A stretch of 64,000 nt of DNA from Novosphingobium sp. (GCA_017744735.1 JAGIAR010000008.1:62001-126000); one strand, 5' to 3'; shown: positions 9,026-19,528, counted from the first letter of the stretch. Notes: generated by a model from the letters alone, not told the origin. Program-made: numbers and translations.

Positions 9026-11170
9026 TCAGGCCTTCTCGATCGCGTCGATCAGCGGCTGCAGCCCGGCCCCGTATTTCTTCCAGCGCTTGACTGCCGTCTT
9101 GTAGATCGGCTTGCGCACCTGGGCGACGCTGGCGGTTTTCACCGGGCGGCTCGACTTGTAGAATTCGAGCATCTTGTCGTCCCAGTCGAGGCCGAGGAAC
9201 TCGATGACCCCCCGCGCTTCCTTCTCGGTATCGGCGACGACCTTCTCGTATTCGACGACCTTCATCACCCCCTTCGGCAGCACTTTTTCCCAGTGCTTCA
9301 TCAGCGCGTCGTACTGGCGGTAATAGCGGCCGAGCTCGCCCATGTCGTAACTGTGGGGCATGTCGTCCTTGAACAGCTTGGTGAAGGCCGAAAGGCTCGA
9401 ATCGACCGGATCGCGCCGCGTGTTGATGATCTTCGCGTTCGGGAACAGCATGTGAATCAGCCCGACGAAGAAGTAATTCGTCAGCAGCTTGTCGGTGACG
9501 ATCCGCGCATCGCCGGCAGCCTTGAACATCGCCTGGGTGTAGCTGTCGGCGAGCAGCTTGTAATGGTTCGGCTTCAATTCGGCCATCATGTCGGGGAAGC
9601 GCGACAGCGAGGGGAACCGGTCGCGCAGCTTGTGCAGGCCCTGGCTGAAATACTTCACCTCACCCGCGCCATACACTGCATCGTTGCTGGCGAGGATCTG
9701 CTCGACCAGCGTGGAGCCCGAACGCGGCATGCCGACGATGAACAGCAGGCGATCGGTCGGATTGCCCTCGAACGGACTGCCGGCGATGAACTCGCGGGTG
9801 AAGGTCCGCTTGATGTCGTCGTAGAACTTGAAGGTATCGGCCTCGTCGTAATTGAGCATGGTGCGCTTGATCTTGCCGCCCTCGATATAATGCTCGAGCG
9901 CTTTTTCGGGCTGGCCGTTGTCGTCGAGCGCCTTGGCATAGGCATAATGCAGCGGAAGCATCAGTTCCGGATGGCGCTTGCCCTTGACGGACATCACCTT
10001 CTCGAGCCGGTCGTAGAGCTCCTTTTCCTTCGAATAATCGACCAGATCGTTGAGGTTGGCATAGGCCGCGATCATGTTCGGGTTGAGCTCGACTCCCTTG
10101 ATGATCTTGTCGCGCGCATCGTCGAGCCGGCCGACCGATTTCAGCGCGACGCCGAAATAGCTCAGCGTTTCCGCATTGCGGGGGGCCAGCGCATCGGCCT
10201 TCTCCAGCACTTCGACGGCTTCGTCGTAACGATCGAGCTCGTGCAGCACCATGCCCAGCACGGTCAGCACCTCGGCGTTCTCCGGCTCTTCCTTCAGCGC
10301 CAGGCGGCAGGCCTGCTCGGCCGAGACGAAATTGAAGCGCCGCGCCTGGCAGCGCGCGGTCAGCACCAGCGCGCGCACGTCCTTCGGCGCGAACTTGAGC
10401 ACGTCGCCCAGCTCGCGAAGCGCATCGACGTCCTTCTTCTGGTGGTGATACAGCGAGGCGAGATTGGTGCGCGCCTCGACATATTTGGGGTTCTGCTGGA
10501 TCGCCTTGCGCAGCGCATGCTCCGCCTGCTCTTCCTTGCCCAGCTCGCGCAGCATGGTGCCGAGGTTGTTATAGGCTTCGGGATAGCGCTCGCGCACCGC
10601 GAGCGCGTTCTGGTAGGCTTCGATCGAATCCTGGATCTTGCCCATCCGGCGCAGCGCGTTGCCGAGGTTGTTCTGCGCTTCGGCGAAATCCGGCTTGAGC
10701 TCGATCGCCTTGCGATAGGCATCGGCGGCTTCGGCATAATTGCGGCTGTCGAACCGTGCGATGCCGAGATTGTTGTGTGCCTGCGCATTTTTCGGATCGA
10801 GCTCGATCGCTTCGAGCAGCGAGACGATCGCGTCGGCGAGATTGCCGCTCTGGCGCTGGATCTCGCCGAGATTCGAACGGTAGGACGCGATCTTAGGCGC
10901 GGCTTTCACGGCCCGCTTCAGGCTGGCGATCGCTTCCTTGGTCTTGCCCTGCGCGTTGAGCGCCACGCCCATGATCGAATGGGCATCCGCAACCTCGGGC
11001 TTGCGGGCGACGATCTGGCGGCACACCTCGATCGCCTGCACCAGCCGGCCGCTGGCATAGAGCTGCCCGGCCATTGCGATTGCATCCTGCTCCGACATCT
11101 GGAGCTTGCCGCTCTGGACCTGCCTGATCATCTCTTCGAGACGGCGTTGGGTAATTGCCTGCTGCTGCAT
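9026..11170 (-). CDS. TPR-repeat sulfotransferase
   Basis: A 714-residue cytosolic protein. Its N-terminal two thirds is a chain of about ten or more tetratricopeptide repeats (recurring A-x-x-N-L-G and Y-x-x-A patterns, e.g. AQNNLGNALRRMG, AYNNLGTMLRELG). The C-terminal part is a sulfotransferase domain with the PAPS 5'-phosphosulfate loop IVGMPRSGSTLVEQ near residue 480 and a 3'-phosphate-binding region around INTRRDPVDSSLS. Such fusions are frequent in sphingomonads, but their acceptors are unknown. I prefer the ATG at 11168-11170 (MQQQAITQRRLEE); a GTG 84 bases upstream would add 28 residues without family support. The stop faces the desaturase-type gene. Confidence 0.88.
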   Translation of the reverse strand: MQQQAITQRRLEEMIRQVQSGKLQMSEQDAIAMAGQLYASGRLVQAIEVCRQIVARKPEVADAHSIMGVALNAQGKTKEAIASLKRAVKAAPKIASYRSNLGEIQRQSGNLADAIVSLLEAIELDPKNAQAHNNLGIARFDSRNYAEAADAYRKAIELKPDFAEAQNNLGNALRRMGKIQDSIEAYQNALAVRERYPEAYNNLGTMLRELGKEEQAEHALRKAIQQNPKYVEARTNLASLYHHQKKDVDALRELGDVLKFAPKDVRALVLTARCQARRFNFVSAEQACRLALKEEPENAEVLTVLGMVLHELDRYDEAVEVLEKADALAPRNAETLSYFGVALKSVGRLDDARDKIIKGVELNPNMIAAYANLNDLVDYSKEKELYDRLEKVMSVKGKRHPELMLPLHYAYAKALDDNGQPEKALEHYIEGGKIKRTMLNYDEADTFKFYDDIKRTFTREFIAGSPFEGNPTDRLLFIVGMPRSGSTLVEQILASNDAVYGAGEVKYFSQGLHKLRDRFPSLSRFPDMMAELKPNHYKLLADSYTQAMFKAAGDARIVTDKLLTNYFFVGLIHMLFPNAKIINTRRDPVDSSLSAFTKLFKDDMPHSYDMGELGRYYRQYDALMKHWEKVLPKGVMKVVEYEKVVADTEKEARGVIEFLGLDWDDKMLEFYKSSRPVKTASVAQVRKPIYKTAVKRWKKYGAGLQPLIDAIEKA

Positions 11171-11280
11171 GAAGCCACTTTCGTCGATTTCGGTCCGGAT
11201 GCGCGCATCCGGGACTGATGTCTGAAGGTTACGGAATCGCTTCCCGCCTGTCACCCGCGGTGCGGCGAGCCGTAACGGGG

Positions 11281-11619
11281 TTAAAGCGCGGTTTCGCCGG
11301 TCTCGCCGGTGCGGATCCGCAGTGCCGATTCGAGATCGAGCACGAAAATCTTGCCGTCGCCGATGCTGCCGGTGTTGGCCGCCTCGCGGATCGCCTCGAC
11401 CGCCCGGTCCACCAGCGCAGCCGGCAGCGCGATCTCGACCTTCACCTTGGGCACCATGTTGGTCGCGTATTCGGCCCCGCGATAGATTTCGGTCTGGCCC
11501 TTCTGCCGTCCGAAGCCCTTGACCTCGCTCGCCATCATGCCGAGGACGCCGATGGCCCCCAGCGCTTCGCGAACATCGTCAAGCTTGTGCGGCTTGATGA
11601 TCGCGATCACGTATTTCAT
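11281..11619 (-). CDS. glnB: PII nitrogen regulatory protein
   Basis: A 112-residue PII signal protein that senses 2-oxoglutarate, ATP/ADP and, through uridylylation, glutamine. The T-loop is intact, with Tyr51 in the [11 protein letters not shown] segment, and the B- and C-loop sequences ([17 protein letters not shown]) are complete. It is very similar to the second PII gene at 13204-13542. It lies downstream of amt but beyond a strong terminator, so it may have its own promoter in 11620-11719 or receive some read-through. Whether it should be called glnB or a second glnK cannot be settled from sequence alone. Confidence 0.9.
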   Translation of the reverse strand: MKYVIAIIKPHKLDDVREALGAIGVLGMMASEVKGFGRQKGQTEIYRGAEYATNMVPKVKVEIALPAALVDRAVEAIREAANTGSIGDGKIFVLDLESALRIRTGETGETAL

Positions 11620-11719
11620 CCCAGATCTCCCCGCCGGAACGCCCGGCCACTGCGCCCAACAAAGCAGGAGACGCGCCCCGCGTCCAGCCTTGCGCCTTCA
11701 CGGCGGGTCCGCGCCGGAC

Positions 11720-11753
11720 AAAAAAGGGGCCGGAGCGGCTGGCTCCGGCCCTT
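11720..11753 (-). terminator. factor-independent terminator of glnK-amt
   Basis: On the minus strand a GC-rich stem of about 12 bp (arms AAGGGCCGGAGC and GCTCCGGCCCCTT with one bulged base, 5-base loop) is followed directly by six Ts. It lies about 80 bases after the amt stop and before the PII gene at 11281-11619. Confidence 0.88.
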
Positions 11754-11785
11754 CTAAGTTTACGTTCGCAGGAGGAACGTGGTGA

Positions 11786-11825
11786 GGCGGGATCGGGAGA
11801 GGAGAGGAGGAGACCCGATCCCGCC
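11786..11825. repeat. 12-bp inverted repeat just after amt
   Basis: Perfect arms GGCGGGATCGGG and CCCGATCCCGCC with a 16-base purine-rich loop (AGAGGAGAGGAGGAGA), starting 8 bases beyond the amt stop. No T-run follows. A smaller hairpin (ACGTTC/GAACGT, 11762-11780) sits between it and the terminator. It may protect the 3' end of the amt mRNA; this is inference. Confidence 0.55.
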
Positions 11826-11833
11826 AAGCTTGA

Positions 11834-13174
11834 TCAGTGGCTGTAGGCGCGCTCGCCGTGTTCGCCGAGGTCGAGACCTTCGACTTCCACTTCGGGCGAG
11901 ACCCGCAGGCCGGTGAGAACCTTCGCGACGGTGATCGCGATCGCGGTGCCGACCGCAGCGAGAACGATCGTCGAGCCGACCGTCTCGAGCTGGACCAGAA
12001 CCTGGCTGCCCATGCCCATCCAGCTGTCGCCGGCCGGACCGCCGAGCGCCGCCGAGTAGACCACGCCGGTGCCGACCGCGCCGATCATCCCGCCGACACC
12101 GTGGATGCCGAAGGTGTCGAGCGCATCGTCATAGCCGAGCGCAGGCTTCAGCTTCGAGACCGCGAAGTAGCAGACGATCGAGGCGACCGCGCCGAGCACG
12201 ATGGCACCGAACGGACCCGCGTTGCCGGCCGCCGGAGTAACCGCGACGAGGCCTGCGACGATGCCCGAGCAGAAGCCCAGCGCCGAACCCTTGTGGCCCA
12301 TCACACGCTCGATCAGCATCCAGAAGATACCGGCCGAAGCGGTGGCGACGAAAGTGTTCATCATCGCGAGAGCGGCCGAACCGTTGGCTTCGAGAGCCGA
12401 GCCGGCGTTGAAGCCGAACCAGCCCACCCACAGCAGACCTGTGCCGATGCTGGTCATGGTCAGCGAGTGCGGGGGCATCGGCTCCTTCGGATAGCCCTGG
12501 CGCTTGCCGAGCATGAGGCAGGCGACGAGAGCCGAGACACCCGAGTTGATGTGAACCACGGTGCCGCCGGCGAAATCGAGCGCGCCCTTGGAGAAGAAGT
12601 AGCCGTTGCTGGCCCAGACCATGTGCGCAAGCGGGAAATAGACGATCGTCAGCCAGACGATGGCGAACACCATCACGGCCGAGAACTTCATCCGTTCGAC
12701 CACCGAACCGAGCACCAGCGCGACGGTGATCGCCGCAAAGGTCATCTGGAAACAGACCCAGACGTATTCGGAGATGACCACGCCGCTGGTGAAGGTCGGG
12801 GCGGTGCTGGCCGGGGTGACCCCCTTGAGGAACGCCTTGCCGAAGCCGGCGATGACCGCGTTGCCACCGTCGCCGAAGGCTTCGGTGTAGCCCCACATCA
12901 CCCAGATCAGCATGGTCAGGGCGGCGACGGCGCCGACCTGCGTCATGACCGAGAGCATGTTCTTCGAACGGACCAGGCCGCCGTAGAACAGCGCGAGGCC
13001 GGGGACGATCATCATGAGGACGAGCAGGGTGGACGTCATCATCCACGCGTTGTTGCCCATGTCGGGCGTCGGCGCGGCAGGCGCCGCGGCAGCGGCTTCC
13101 TGCGCCCAGGCGGCGCTGGCGGCGAACATCGATGCACCAAGTGCGCCGGCGCCGCAGACGAATTTGCGAATCAT
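11834..13174 (-). CDS. amt: ammonium transporter
   Basis: Amt/MEP/Rh channel for ammonium uptake in the inner membrane, 446 residues from the ATG at 13172-13174, which has a GAGGGG ribosome site about 8 bases upstream. The N-terminus has a signal-peptide-like segment ending AASAAWAQEA, known for many Amt proteins, followed by about eleven helices. Family motifs include FYGGLVRSKN and WFGFNAGSALEANG. GlnK normally docks on its cytoplasmic face to close it. It lies 29 bases downstream of glnK, and the pair is under a sigma-54 promoter at 13592-13607. Strong terminator at 11720-11753. Confidence 0.96.
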   Translation of the reverse strand: MIRKFVCGAGALGASMFAASAAWAQEAAAAAPAAPTPDMGNNAWMMTSTLLVLMMIVPGLALFYGGLVRSKNMLSVMTQVGAVAALTMLIWVMWGYTEAFGDGGNAVIAGFGKAFLKGVTPASTAPTFTSGVVISEYVWVCFQMTFAAITVALVLGSVVERMKFSAVMVFAIVWLTIVYFPLAHMVWASNGYFFSKGALDFAGGTVVHINSGVSALVACLMLGKRQGYPKEPMPPHSLTMTSIGTGLLWVGWFGFNAGSALEANGSAALAMMNTFVATASAGIFWMLIERVMGHKGSALGFCSGIVAGLVAVTPAAGNAGPFGAIVLGAVASIVCYFAVSKLKPALGYDDALDTFGIHGVGGMIGAVGTGVVYSAALGGPAGDSWMGMGSQVLVQLETVGSTIVLAAVGTAIAITVAKVLTGLRVSPEVEVEGLDLGEHGERAYSH

Positions 13175-13203
13175 AGTGTTACCCCTCAACTGGTGAAGCC
13201 GGC

Positions 13204-13617
<414 letters not shown>

Positions 13618-13681
13618 TCAGGGAATTAAGAGCAGATTCACGATTCTTTAGAGACGTTAACCATCGAGAGCAGCCTGAATC

Positions 13682-13697
13682 TTGTGCACATGCACAA
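13682..13697. promoter_or_regulatory. palindrome, candidate activator site for glnK-amt
   Basis: TTGTGCA-CA-TGCACAA, perfect 7-base arms, about 100 bases upstream of the expected glnK start site. That is a typical distance for an NtrC enhancer. The spacing of the half-sites is shorter than the enteric NtrC consensus (TGCACC-N5-GGTGCA), so another regulator is possible. Confidence 0.4.
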
Positions 13698-13708
13698 AAA
13701 ACAGGCAG

Positions 13709-14425
13709 TCAAAGCGCGACAACTGCCCAGACCGGCAAATGATCCGAGGCGCGTGCCGCCAATGCGCTGTGATGCACTCCAAGCGCCCTGAGCTGCCATT
13801 CGCACGACAGGACGATCCGGTCGAGCGGCGCGACCGGCTGGCGGCTGGGGAAGCTCCTGCCCGGCACCAGCGCCTGCCAGGCGCCGCGCCGCGCGCCCTC
13901 GAACTCGCGCATGCTCCCCGCACGCGCCGACCACTGGTTGAAATCGCCCATCAGCACGGTCGGGCAGGCGCCGTCGCACCCGGCAAGGTCGCGGGTCACC
14001 GCCCGCAGCTGTTCGCGGCGCCGGAGCCCCGACAGATCCAAATGCATGCCCACGACCCGTAGCCGTGCCTTGCCGTGCGCCAGATCGGCCCGTACCGCCC
14101 CGCGCGGCTCCAACGTCGGCAAATGCACCGGGGCGGAGCCGGTCACGCCGATCCCGCGCTTCACCAGGATCGCGTTGCCGTGCCAGCCCATGCTGTCGGG
14201 CCGCATCGCGCAGCCGACGATCTGATAGCCGTGTTCCTCGACATGCGCGCGCGGGAGCACCGCTTCCCGCCGGCCGAAGCGGCGGTCCACTTCCTGCAGT
14301 GCGATCACGTCGGCATCGAGCTCGCGCAATACGGAAAGGATGCGATCGGGGTCGCGGCGGCCGTCGGTGCCGACCGCCTTGTGGATGTTGTAGCTCGCGA
14401 ATTTGAGTTCGACGGCCTTGCTCAT
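13709..14425 (-). CDS. endonuclease/exonuclease/phosphatase family protein
   Basis: A 238-residue hydrolase of the EEP superfamily (DNase I / exonuclease III fold). Catalytic signatures are present: S-Y-N-I-H-K at the N-terminus, ALQEVDRR with the metal-binding glutamate, GMHLD, GDFNQW with the Asp/Asn pair, and the C-terminal ASDHLPVWA with the Asp-His pair. There is no signal peptide, so it is cytosolic. The substrate (DNA, phospholipid head group or other phosphodiester) cannot be told. It starts 9 bases after the prfC stop on the same strand and is probably co-transcribed with prfC. The glnK-amt regulatory region lies just beyond its stop. Confidence 0.87.
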   Translation of the reverse strand: MSKAVELKFASYNIHKAVGTDGRRDPDRILSVLRELDADVIALQEVDRRFGRREAVLPRAHVEEHGYQIVGCAMRPDSMGWHGNAILVKRGIGVTGSAPVHLPTLEPRGAVRADLAHGKARLRVVGMHLDLSGLRRREQLRAVTRDLAGCDGACPTVLMGDFNQWSARAGSMREFEGARRGAWQALVPGRSFPSRQPVAPLDRIVLSCEWQLRALGVHHSALAARASDHLPVWAVVAL

Positions 14426-14434
14426 CCTGCCAGC

Positions 14435-15967
14435 TCAGCGCTCCTTGGTCGCCCCGAATGTCACCTCGGGGTTCTTCTCCTGCTGGTAGCCGACGTCCCA
14501 GGCCGATTTGGCGAGGAACACCGGGTCACCGTCGCGATCCCGCGCAAGATTCGCGCGGTTGAACTGTTCGAACGCCTTAAGCGCGTCATCGGTCCCCTTA
14601 AGCCAGCGCGCCGTGTCGAACGGCGCCGGCTCGAGCCTGGCCTCGACCTTGTATTCCGCCTCGAGCCGCGAGACGAGCACCTCGAGCTGAAGCTGGCCGA
14701 CCACGCCGACGATCCACTGCCCGCCGAGCTCGGGATAGAACACCTGGATCACGCCCTCTTCGGACAGATCGTCGAGCGCCTTCCTCAGCTGCTTGGTCTT
14801 GGTCGGATCGGCGAGGGCGATGCGGCGCAGGATTTCCGGCGCGAAGTTGGGCAGGCCGGTGAAGCGCACGTCGTTGCGCTCGGACAGCGTATCGCCGACC
14901 CGCAGCGTGCCGTGGTTCGGGATGCCGATGATGTCGCCCGCCTCGGCGGTATCGGCGATCTCGCGGTCCTGCGCGAAGAACAGGATCGGCGAATGGACGG
15001 CGATCGGCTTGCCGAGGCCCGACGGGGTGAGCTTCATCCCGCGCTTGAAGGTGCCGCTGACCATCCGCATGAATGCGATCCGGTCGCGGTGCTGCGGGTC
15101 CATGTTCGCCTGGACCTTGAAGATGAAGCCGGTGACCTCGTCCTTCTCGGGCGAGATCGTGCCCTGCTCGGACGGCTGTGGGCGCGGCGGCGGGGCGAAG
15201 CGCGCGATCGCGTCGATCAGCTCGGTAACCCCGAAATTCTTGAGCGCCGAGCCGAAGAACACCGGGGTGAGATCCCCGCCGAGAAATGCGTCGACATCGA
15301 ATTCGGGATAGATCCCGCGCGCCAGCTCGACTTCCTCGGCGAAAGCTTCGGGCAGCGCTGCATCGGTGTCGCGCTTGCCGAGATATTCCTTGCTGTCGCC
15401 CTCGGGCCGCGCGATCGAATTGCTCGCGAAATCGAGCACGCCTTCGAACAATCCGCCCATCCCGATCGGCCAGCCCTGCGGCGAGACGTCGAGCGCGAGC
15501 ATATCGGCGACCTGGTCGAGCAGCTCGAAGCCGGCGCGGCCCTCGCGGTCGACCTTGTTGATGAAGGTGATGATCGGAACCGAGCGCAGCCGGCAGACCT
15601 CGAACAATTTGCGGGTCTGTGGCTCGATGCCCTTGGCCGCGTCGATCACCATCACCGCCGAATCGACCGCGGTCAGCGTGCGATAGGTGTCTTCCGAGAA
15701 ATCCTCGTGCCCGGGCGTGTCGAGCAGGTTGAAGGTGATCCCGTCTTTCTCGAAGGTCATTACCGAGCTGGTCACGGAGATCCCGCGCTGCTGCTCGATC
15801 TTCATCCAGTCCGACCGCGCGCGCCGGGCCTGGCCGCGCGCCTTGACCTCGCCCGCGAGATGGATCGCCCCGCCCTGCAGCAGCAGCTTCTCGGTCAGCG
15901 TGGTCTTGCCCGCGTCGGGGTGCGAGATGATGGCGAAGGTGCGCCGGTTTGACTTGGGGCTGGACAT
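14435..15967 (-). CDS. prfC: peptide chain release factor 3
   Basis: Translational GTPase that recycles RF1/RF2 after termination. Start at ATG 15965-15967 (MSSPKSNRRTFAIIS), 510 residues. GTPase motifs: G1 SHPDAGKTTL (about residues 16-25), G2 around QQRGISVTSSV, G3 LDTPGHEDF, G4 INKVDR. The C-terminal RF3-specific domain follows. Some in-frame codons continue far upstream, but they overlap pheT in another frame and are not coding. The gene starts 17 bases after pheT ends and runs on to the endo/exonuclease-family gene, so it probably belongs to the pheS-pheT transcript. Confidence 0.95.
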   Translation of the reverse strand: MSSPKSNRRTFAIISHPDAGKTTLTEKLLLQGGAIHLAGEVKARGQARRARSDWMKIEQQRGISVTSSVMTFEKDGITFNLLDTPGHEDFSEDTYRTLTAVDSAVMVIDAAKGIEPQTRKLFEVCRLRSVPIITFINKVDREGRAGFELLDQVADMLALDVSPQGWPIGMGGLFEGVLDFASNSIARPEGDSKEYLGKRDTDAALPEAFAEEVELARGIYPEFDVDAFLGGDLTPVFFGSALKNFGVTELIDAIARFAPPPRPQPSEQGTISPEKDEVTGFIFKVQANMDPQHRDRIAFMRMVSGTFKRGMKLTPSGLGKPIAVHSPILFFAQDREIADTAEAGDIIGIPNHGTLRVGDTLSERNDVRFTGLPNFAPEILRRIALADPTKTKQLRKALDDLSEEGVIQVFYPELGGQWIVGVVGQLQLEVLVSRLEAEYKVEARLEPAPFDTARWLKGTDDALKAFEQFNRANLARDRDGDPVFLAKSAWDVGYQQEKNPEVTFGATKER

Positions 15968-15984
15968 CGGAACAGGCTCGAAAA

Positions 15985-18381
15985 TCAGCCGCGCAGCTCG
16001 GCGCCGAGCTTCGCTGCGGCAGCGACGATCTTCTCCGCGATCGCCTTCAGCGCTGCTTCGTCGTAGCTCTTGTCGCCCGGCTGGAGCGTGACCTCTATCG
16101 CGAGCGACTTCCTGCCTTCGGGCACGCCCTGGCCGCGGAAATCGTCGAAGATGCGCGCGTCGACGATGTTGTCCTTGTCTGCACCCTTCACCACCCGCAG
16201 CAGGTCGCCGGCCGGCAGCGCGGCATCGACGAGGAATGCGAAGTCGCGCGTCACCGCCTGAAGCGCCGGGGGCGAGTAGGCCGCGCGCGCGAAGCCGGAA
16301 GCCTTCCTCTCGGGAATCGCGTCGAGGAATATCTCCGCCGCGACCACCGGACCTTCGACGTCGAACGCGGCAAGCGTGGCCGGATGCAAGGCGCCGAAGC
16401 GCGCGAGGACCGTCTTCGGCCCGAGCCGCAGCGTGCCCGACCGACCCGGGTGGAACTGCGCCCCCGCCTCGCCCATCAGCTGCAGCTTGTCGACCGGCGC
16501 GCCGGCTTCGGCCAGCAGCGCAAGGACTTCGCCCTTCGCATCGTAGGCATCGAAGGCTTGCGCCTTGCCGGACGCCCAGCCGCGCCGGTTCTTTTCGCCC
16601 GCGAGCACCAGCCCGAGCGTCAGCCGTTCGTCGCTTCCGCCGTTCTCGGCGCGCAGGTAGCGGCGGCCGAGTTCGAACAGCCGCACGCTCGACGCGCCGC
16701 GATCCGCATTGCGCTTCGCCGCGGCGAGCAGGCCGGGGATCAGCGAGGGGCGCATCGCCTTCAGATCCTCGCTGATCGGGTTGTCGAGCACCCACAGCGG
16801 GCCGGTCGCGAAATGCCCGGCTTCCGGTTCGGGGATGAAAGACCAGGTCACCGCCTCGTTCAACCCGCGCGCGGCCGCCGCCCGGCGGATGCGGCGTTCG
16901 AGCTTCTGCGCGGCGGTCGCGGTCGGAGCGGCAACGCCTTCCGCGCGCGGCAGCGCGACGCTGGCGATATTGTCGAGCCCGTGGATGCGGACCACTTCCT
17001 CGACGATGTCGGCCGCGCCTTCGATGTCGTGGCGGCGCAGCGGAGCGGTAACACTCCAGTCCGATCCGACTTCGAAGCCCAGCGCTTCGAGAATGCGGCG
17101 CTGCTCGCCGGCCGGGATCGCGACCCCGCCGAGCTTTTCGGCCAGTACCGGGTCGTAGGACACCACCATCGGCTCGCTCGGCGGCGCCCCTGCGCGAACC
17201 GCCTCGGAAGCCTCGCCGCCGCAGATCCGCTGGATCAGCGCGGTCAGGCCATCGAGCCCCTCGTCGAGCCACGCCGGATCGACGCCGCGTTCGAAGCGGG
17301 TGCGCGCATCGGAGCTGAGCCCGAGCTTGCGTCCGGTCGCACCGATCCGTTCGGGCTCGAAATAAGCGATTTCGAGCAGTACGTCGGTGGTGCCCTCGGA
17401 CACGCCCGAGTGCTCCCCGCCCATGATCCCGGCGATGTCGTGCACGCCGCTGTCGTCGGCGATCACGGTCATGGTGCTGTCGAGCGTATAGGTCTTCTCG
17501 TTGAGCGCGAGCACCTGCTCGCCGTCCCTGGCCCGCCGCGCGACCACTGCACCGTTCAGCTTTGCGAGGTCGTAGGCATGCGCCGGCCGGCCGAAGGCGA
17601 GCATCATGTAGTTGGTGATGTCGACGATCGCCGAGATCGGGCGCTGCCCGGCGGAGAGCAGGCGCTTCTGCATCCACTCGGGCGAGACGCCGTTGGTCAC
17701 GCCGCGGATCACCCGGCCGTAGAAGGCCGGGCAGCCTTCGGGATCGTCGGTGCGGATTTCGACCGGGCAGGGGAACAGGCTGTCGATCGTGTGCTCGCGC
17801 AGCGGCTTGAGCGTACCCATGCCGGCCGCGGCGAGATCGCGCGCGATGCCGTAGACGCCCATGCAGTCGGGCCGGTTGGGGGTGATCGCCACGTCGAACA
17901 CCGGGCTGGTGCCCTGATAGTCGGCGAAAGCGGTTCCGACCGGCGCATCGGCGGGCAGTTCGATGATCCCGTCATGCTCGTCGCCAAGGCCGAGCTCGCG
18001 GGTCGAACACATCATGCCGTTGCTCTCGACCCCGCGGATCGCGCTCTTGCGCAGCTCCATCCCGTTGGCCGGAACGATCGCGCCCGGTTGGCCAAGCACG
18101 CCCTTCATCCCCGCGCGCGCATTCGGCGCGCCGCACACGACCTGTAGCGGTTCGCCCCCGTTGAAATTCGGGCCAACAGAGACGGTCAGCACCTGCAATT
18201 TGTCGGCATCGGGGTGCCGCGCGGCGGTGAGCACTTCGGCGACGATGAACCCGGCAAGCTGGCCGGCCGGATCGTCGAGGCTCTCGACCTCGATCCCGAT
18301 CGCATTGAGCTTGGCCGAGATTTCGGCGGCGCTCGCCTCGGTCTCGAGGAAATAGGTCAGCCATTCGAGCGAGAACTTCAT
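15985..18381 (-). CDS. pheT: phenylalanyl-tRNA synthetase beta subunit
   Basis: 798-residue beta chain of the alpha2-beta2 PheRS. Start at ATG 18379-18381 ([13 protein letters not shown]), overlapping the pheS stop in an ATGA junction; upstream in-frame codons lie inside pheS. Domains in order: a short N-terminal segment, an EMAP/tRNA-binding OB fold (about 39-150, [20 protein letters not shown]), B3/B4 with the editing site, B5, the catalytic-like module and a C-terminal anticodon-binding FDX-ACB domain ([16 protein letters not shown]). Length is normal. It is coupled to pheS, with prfC following after 17 bases. Confidence 0.96.
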   Translation of the reverse strand: MKFSLEWLTYFLETEASAAEISAKLNAIGIEVESLDDPAGQLAGFIVAEVLTAARHPDADKLQVLTVSVGPNFNGGEPLQVVCGAPNARAGMKGVLGQPGAIVPANGMELRKSAIRGVESNGMMCSTRELGLGDEHDGIIELPADAPVGTAFADYQGTSPVFDVAITPNRPDCMGVYGIARDLAAAGMGTLKPLREHTIDSLFPCPVEIRTDDPEGCPAFYGRVIRGVTNGVSPEWMQKRLLSAGQRPISAIVDITNYMMLAFGRPAHAYDLAKLNGAVVARRARDGEQVLALNEKTYTLDSTMTVIADDSGVHDIAGIMGGEHSGVSEGTTDVLLEIAYFEPERIGATGRKLGLSSDARTRFERGVDPAWLDEGLDGLTALIQRICGGEASEAVRAGAPPSEPMVVSYDPVLAEKLGGVAIPAGEQRRILEALGFEVGSDWSVTAPLRRHDIEGAADIVEEVVRIHGLDNIASVALPRAEGVAAPTATAAQKLERRIRRAAAARGLNEAVTWSFIPEPEAGHFATGPLWVLDNPISEDLKAMRPSLIPGLLAAAKRNADRGASSVRLFELGRRYLRAENGGSDERLTLGLVLAGEKNRRGWASGKAQAFDAYDAKGEVLALLAEAGAPVDKLQLMGEAGAQFHPGRSGTLRLGPKTVLARFGALHPATLAAFDVEGPVVAAEIFLDAIPERKASGFARAAYSPPALQAVTRDFAFLVDAALPAGDLLRVVKGADKDNIVDARIFDDFRGQGVPEGRKSLAIEVTLQPGDKSYDEAALKAIAEKIVAAAAKLGAELRG

Positions 18382-19478
18382 GGCCGCGCTCCTACGCCGC
18401 CGGAAAGCGTGGGCTGGTCGAAGGCCGAGAAGCCATAGTGCCGCAGCCAGCGGACATCGCCGTCGAAGAAGGCGCGCAGATCGTCCATCCCGTATTTGAG
18501 CATCGCGAGGCGATCGACCCCGACGCCGAAGGCGAAACCCTGCCATTCGTCGGGTTCGAGGCCCGACATCTCGATCACCCGGCGGTTGACCATGCCGCTG
18601 CCGAGCAGCTCCATCCAGCCGTGGCCGGGCGCATCGCCGCTGCCGCCCAGGACGCGGCGCCCAGCTTCGATGGCGAAGCCGACATCGACCTCCACCGAGG
18701 GCTCGGTGAAGGGGAAGTAGGACGGGCGTAGCCGCAGCACGATGTCGTCGCGCTCGAAGAACGCCTTGAGAAAGGTCTCGAGCGTCCACTTGAGGTGGCC
18801 GAGGTGGATGTCGCGGTCGATCACCAGCCCTTCGACCTGGTGGAACATCGGCGTGTGGGTCGCATCGCTGTCGGAACGATAGACTCGCCCCGGGGCGATG
18901 ATCCGCAAGGGCCCGCCATCGGCCATCATCGTGCGGACCTGCACCGGGCTTGTATGGGTCCTCAGCAGCGTCTTGCCGCCTTTAGGGGCCGTGTCGGGGA
19001 AGTAGAACGTGTCGTGCATCGCCCTTGCCGGGTGGCTTTCGGGCATGTTGAGCGCGGTGAAATTGTACCAGTCGTCCTCGATCTCGGGCCCGGTGGCGAC
19101 CGCAAAGCCCATATCGGCAAAGATCTCGGCCAGTTCGTCCATCACCTGGCTGACCGGGTGGACCGAGCCTCTGGGCGCTTCGGGCGCGGGCAGCGACAGG
19201 TCGAGCGTTTCGGAAGCGAGCTGCGCTTCTAGCGCCGCGCTTTCGAGCGCCTCCTTGCGGGCGGCGAGCGCGCCCGTCACCGCCTCGCGGAGCGCATGAA
19301 TCTTCGGGCCTTCGGACTGGCGTTCCTCGGGGGACATTTGCCCAAGCGTCTTGAGCAGCGCGGAGACGCTGCCTTGCTTGCCGAGAAACTCCACCCGCAA
19401 GGCTTCGAGTGCGGAAAGATCCTCCGCCGCTTCGATGCGCGCGATAGCCGCGCTGCCAAGGGTGTCCAATTCGCTCAT
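18378..19478 (-). CDS. pheS: phenylalanyl-tRNA synthetase alpha subunit
   Basis: Catalytic class II subunit that charges tRNA-Phe, 366 residues. It has the N-terminal coiled-coil, the motif 2 region ([34 protein letters not shown]) and motif 3 ([17 protein letters not shown]). ATG start at 19478. The stop TGA is shared with the pheT ATG. In many bacteria pheST follows rpmI-rplT directly. Here two AraC-type regulators (19529-21437) lie between rplT and pheS, and a 50-base gap precedes pheS, so a promoter may lie there or the transcript may start at the regulator genes. Confidence 0.96.
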   Translation of the reverse strand: MSELDTLGSAAIARIEAAEDLSALEALRVEFLGKQGSVSALLKTLGQMSPEERQSEGPKIHALREAVTGALAARKEALESAALEAQLASETLDLSLPAPEAPRGSVHPVSQVMDELAEIFADMGFAVATGPEIEDDWYNFTALNMPESHPARAMHDTFYFPDTAPKGGKTLLRTHTSPVQVRTMMADGGPLRIIAPGRVYRSDSDATHTPMFHQVEGLVIDRDIHLGHLKWTLETFLKAFFERDDIVLRLRPSYFPFTEPSVEVDVGFAIEAGRRVLGGSGDAPGHGWMELLGSGMVNRRVIEMSGLEPDEWQGFAFGVGVDRLAMLKYGMDDLRAFFDGDVRWLRHYGFSAFDQPTLSGGVGARP

Positions 19479-19528
19479 AAATCCGGTCCTGCGATTGGGT
19501 CACGCCTCTAGAGCCTGTGGCGGGGCGG

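Noticed and set aside
9293-11218. 641-codon plus-strand open frame opposite the TPR-sulfotransferase
   Set aside because: Periodic composition mirrors the TPR repeats on the other strand; no independent start signal.
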